Origin: Pseudomonas orientalis
GTDB taxonomy: Bacteria > Pseudomonadota > Gammaproteobacteria > Pseudomonadales > Pseudomonadaceae
Assembly (NCBI RefSeq): GCF_001439815.1
Contig: NZ_JYLM01000003.1
Location: 372,001 to 436,000 of the forward strand
Direction of reading: 5' to 3'
Length of the DNA stretch: 64,000 nucleotides
The notes under the pieces were generated by a model, which had not been told where the DNA came from, did no database searches, and was given only the letters and a program-made list of their open reading frames with translations. This document shows, piece after piece, positions 62,335 to 64,000 of this stretch (within the stretch, counting starts at the first letter, position 1; each line of letters opens with the position of its first letter). The translations under genes were made by a program, and so were the position numbers.

Positions 62335-64000
62335 TTAGAATGCGTAGCGCAACCCGACATTGATCCCCAACGGTTGCTTGATATTCTTGCCCACGCTGCG
62401 TTCCACGTCCGCATGCACGCTCAACTCCTGGGAGACCGACATCGCTACACCCGCGCCGAGTTTCAGCCGTGAGCCCGACAAATCGTTGTTGAACGCGTTG
62501 TCGTTGACGAACACTTTGTTGCTCTGGTCGAACTCATGACTGACGGCGGCCTTCAAGTAAGGCTGCAGGATGCCACCGCTGTCGAGTTGGATGTTATTGC
62601 CAGCAGTGACCCCCACTTCACCAATGACCGAACTTGAACGGTCACCCTTGGCTTTCAGACCGTTGTCCAGCGTGTAACTCTGGGCCTGAGTGATTACCGC
62701 CGACAATTGGCCATAGGGCTCCACGAAGTAACCGTCATCCAGCGTGATATGCCGACCGAATTCCGCCGAGGCGCCGGTGGCATTCTGGGTGTAGTTGCCT
62801 TTGCTCTTCTTGCCGTCGCTCATGGCGACATTGGATTCATTGTGCAAGCGGTTGAACTTGAGCACGCCGTCGAAGTAAAAGCCGCTCTCGCTGTCCAGCC
62901 AGGTTGCATAGCCACCCATGTAGTAACTGTTGATGGTCGCTTTGCTGCCCAGGTTAAGGTCCAGGTCCGATTGACTGTGCCCGGCCATCACGCCGATCAA
63001 CCACTGCCCGTCGCCGGCCTCCAGCGGCGCATCCGCGCCCAGGGTGAAACCGCGCTGGCTCTGGTTATAACCCAGGCCTGTCTTGTCGTTGGACACTTCA
63101 TATTTGTTGCCATAGGCGCGCGTCCACAAGCCGGCGCTCTGACCACCATTGAAACGCAGTTCACCCATGCGCGTGCGCAAGGTGGTCATTTCACCCAACA
63201 ACACACTCGGCGCCGCGTTGAACAGCGCCAACACGGAGTTGGTGCTCGGGCTGATGACTTTGTTCTCCGGGTCGAGGTACCAGTCATGGTTTTGATTGTC
63301 GGACACCAGGTCATACGAATACGTACCGAGGTCGACCCGCCCGCCCACCAGGCTGAAGTTCGCCACGCCGTCGGCGGTGTGCACCATCTGCAGGCGCTCG
63401 GACAGCGGGTCAGCCCCCGTGCTCGCGATCAGCAGCTGATGGTCACCGGCAGAAGTGCCGGTTACATTCAGGAAGTCACCGGTCATCTGGCCAAAATCGG
63501 CCTTCATGATGAACGTACCGCCCGTGCCGGACAGGTTGCCCACATCCAACTTATAGAAGGCCCCCGAATCGCCGAACTTGACGTTACCGCCATTCATCGA
63601 CAACGCGTTGAGCGCCTGCTGCCCGTCGACCATCACCCAGGTGGCATCGCTGTTGACCGACAGTTTATCGACATTGTCCAGACGCCCGGTCAGCACTGAG
63701 CCGTTGTTCAGACCAACGCTTGCGGTACCACCGCTGTTGATGATATCGCCATTCATGAAAGCGGCATCCATCTTCAAATCCAGGGCGCCGTCTTTGCCAA
63801 CCTGAATGTTACCGCTCAGGGCACTGTTGAACACATTCACATCGGCCGCACCACCATGGTCGATTTCGAGCATGTTGCCGTTGCCGCCGTTCAGGGTGGT
63901 GCCATCGTTGATATTGATCCGGGTGCCGCCGGGGTAGTCCACCAGGATGGCGGCGCCTGTGCCGCCCACCACCTCGGTCTGGTTGAGGTTCAGCACCGAG
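62335..64000 (-). CDS. Pertactin-like autotransporter, 3' part (5' end beyond window)
   Basis: Partial: the reading frame is open through the window edge, so the N-terminus and signal peptide are missing. The visible 555 residues comprise the end of a beta-helical passenger (repeated NGG, GGNVKFGDSG, GTGGTFIMKADFGQMTGDFL) and a full C-terminal autotransporter barrel of about 270 residues (GLWTRAYGNKYEVSNDKTG, GYATWLDSESGFYFDGVLKF) ending GLRYAF, the terminal Phe that BamA recognises. It probably displays a pertactin-type adhesin on the surface. The cause of Gly/Asn bias is the beta-helix. Confidence 0.88.
   Translation of the reverse strand, partial: SVLNLNQTEVVGGTGAAILVDYPGGTRININDGTTLNGGNGNMLEIDHGGAADVNVFNSALSGNIQVGKDGALDLKMDAAFMNGDIINSGGTASVGLNNGSVLTGRLDNVDKLSVNSDATWVMVDGQQALNALSMNGGNVKFGDSGAFYKLDVGNLSGTGGTFIMKADFGQMTGDFLNVTGTSAGDHQLLIASTGADPLSERLQMVHTADGVANFSLVGGRVDLGTYSYDLVSDNQNHDWYLDPENKVISPSTNSVLALFNAAPSVLLGEMTTLRTRMGELRFNGGQSAGLWTRAYGNKYEVSNDKTGLGYNQSQRGFTLGADAPLEAGDGQWLIGVMAGHSQSDLDLNLGSKATINSYYMGGYATWLDSESGFYFDGVLKFNRLHNESNVAMSDGKKSKGNYTQNATGASAEFGRHITLDDGYFVEPYGQLSAVITQAQSYTLDNGLKAKGDRSSSVIGEVGVTAGNNIQLDSGGILQPYLKAAVSHEFDQSNKVFVNDNAFNNDLSGSRLKLGAGVAMSVSQELSVHADVERSVGKNIKQPLGINVGLRYAF

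Overview
This window looks like chromosomal DNA of a fluorescent Pseudomonas (P. fluorescens group). The evidence is GC-rich coding with GTG/TTG starts, the algU-mucA-mucB-mucD order, nadB beside sdhE/ygfX/ygfZ, rnd-ycgL-ycgN, a pobA/AraC-type pobR pair, and many short REP/REPIN palindromes of the kind known from that group. Most of it is ordinary core genome. Accessory DNA is concentrated at about 24.6-36.6 kb and 58.5-64 kb. Species assignment is inference from gene content.

Layout. 0-8.6 kb: housekeeping and small conserved genes (spermidine-synthase-like protein, HNH nuclease, SpoU-type RNA methyltransferase, degenerate M61-like protein, YcgN, nitroreductase, D-2-hydroxyacid dehydrogenase, YcgL, RNase D, SAM methyltransferase). 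8.7-18.9 kb: periplasmic cyclohexadienyl-dehydratase-like protein, tandem Cache protein, DHA2 exporter, pobA with its AraC-type activator, and a LysR/MBL/NAD(P)-binding group followed by a CynX-type MFS. 19.1-24.6 kb: four LysR regulators are spread over 15-24.6 kb, here flanking a CHMI isomerase and a citrate-type MFS symporter coupled to a ModA-like binding protein.

24.6-36.6 kb is the most distinctive part. A parDE pair is followed by six tightly overlapping genes: RsbR-, RsbS- and RsbT-like proteins, an ATPase-PP2C fusion, a soluble histidine kinase and a hybrid kinase (REC-PAS-kinase-REC). This is a Gram-negative stressosome wired to two-component proteins, with no sigma factor nearby. 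Then come an MCP, a higBA pair with a perfect palindromic operator, an MFS exporter, a DUF6124-type gene behind a strongly structured leader, a relBE pair with its own operator, and a tRNA-Ser(CGA).

36.8-52 kb is core: purC, a metallo-hydrolase, bamC, dapA, gcvR, bcp, a TusA-family gene, bepA, mucD, mucB-mucA-algU (mucC is missing), nadB, ygfX-sdhE, ygfZ and an HDOD protein. 52-58.4 kb is a complete tricarboxylate uptake system: tctDE two-component system divergent from tctCBA, plus an AbrB-family permease. Between them lie three 11-bp-spaced TGAAAG repeats, and an (AAN)5 Crc/Hfq-type target abuts the tctC ribosome-binding site. 58.5-64 kb holds a 1051-residue unassigned multidomain protein, a small cysteine-rich lipoprotein, and the 3' part of a pertactin-like autotransporter that runs off the window.

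Three small genes are easily missed: 59 aa at 14679-14858 (-), 42 aa at 35813-35941 (+), and a doubtful 37-aa frame at 9489-9602 (+).
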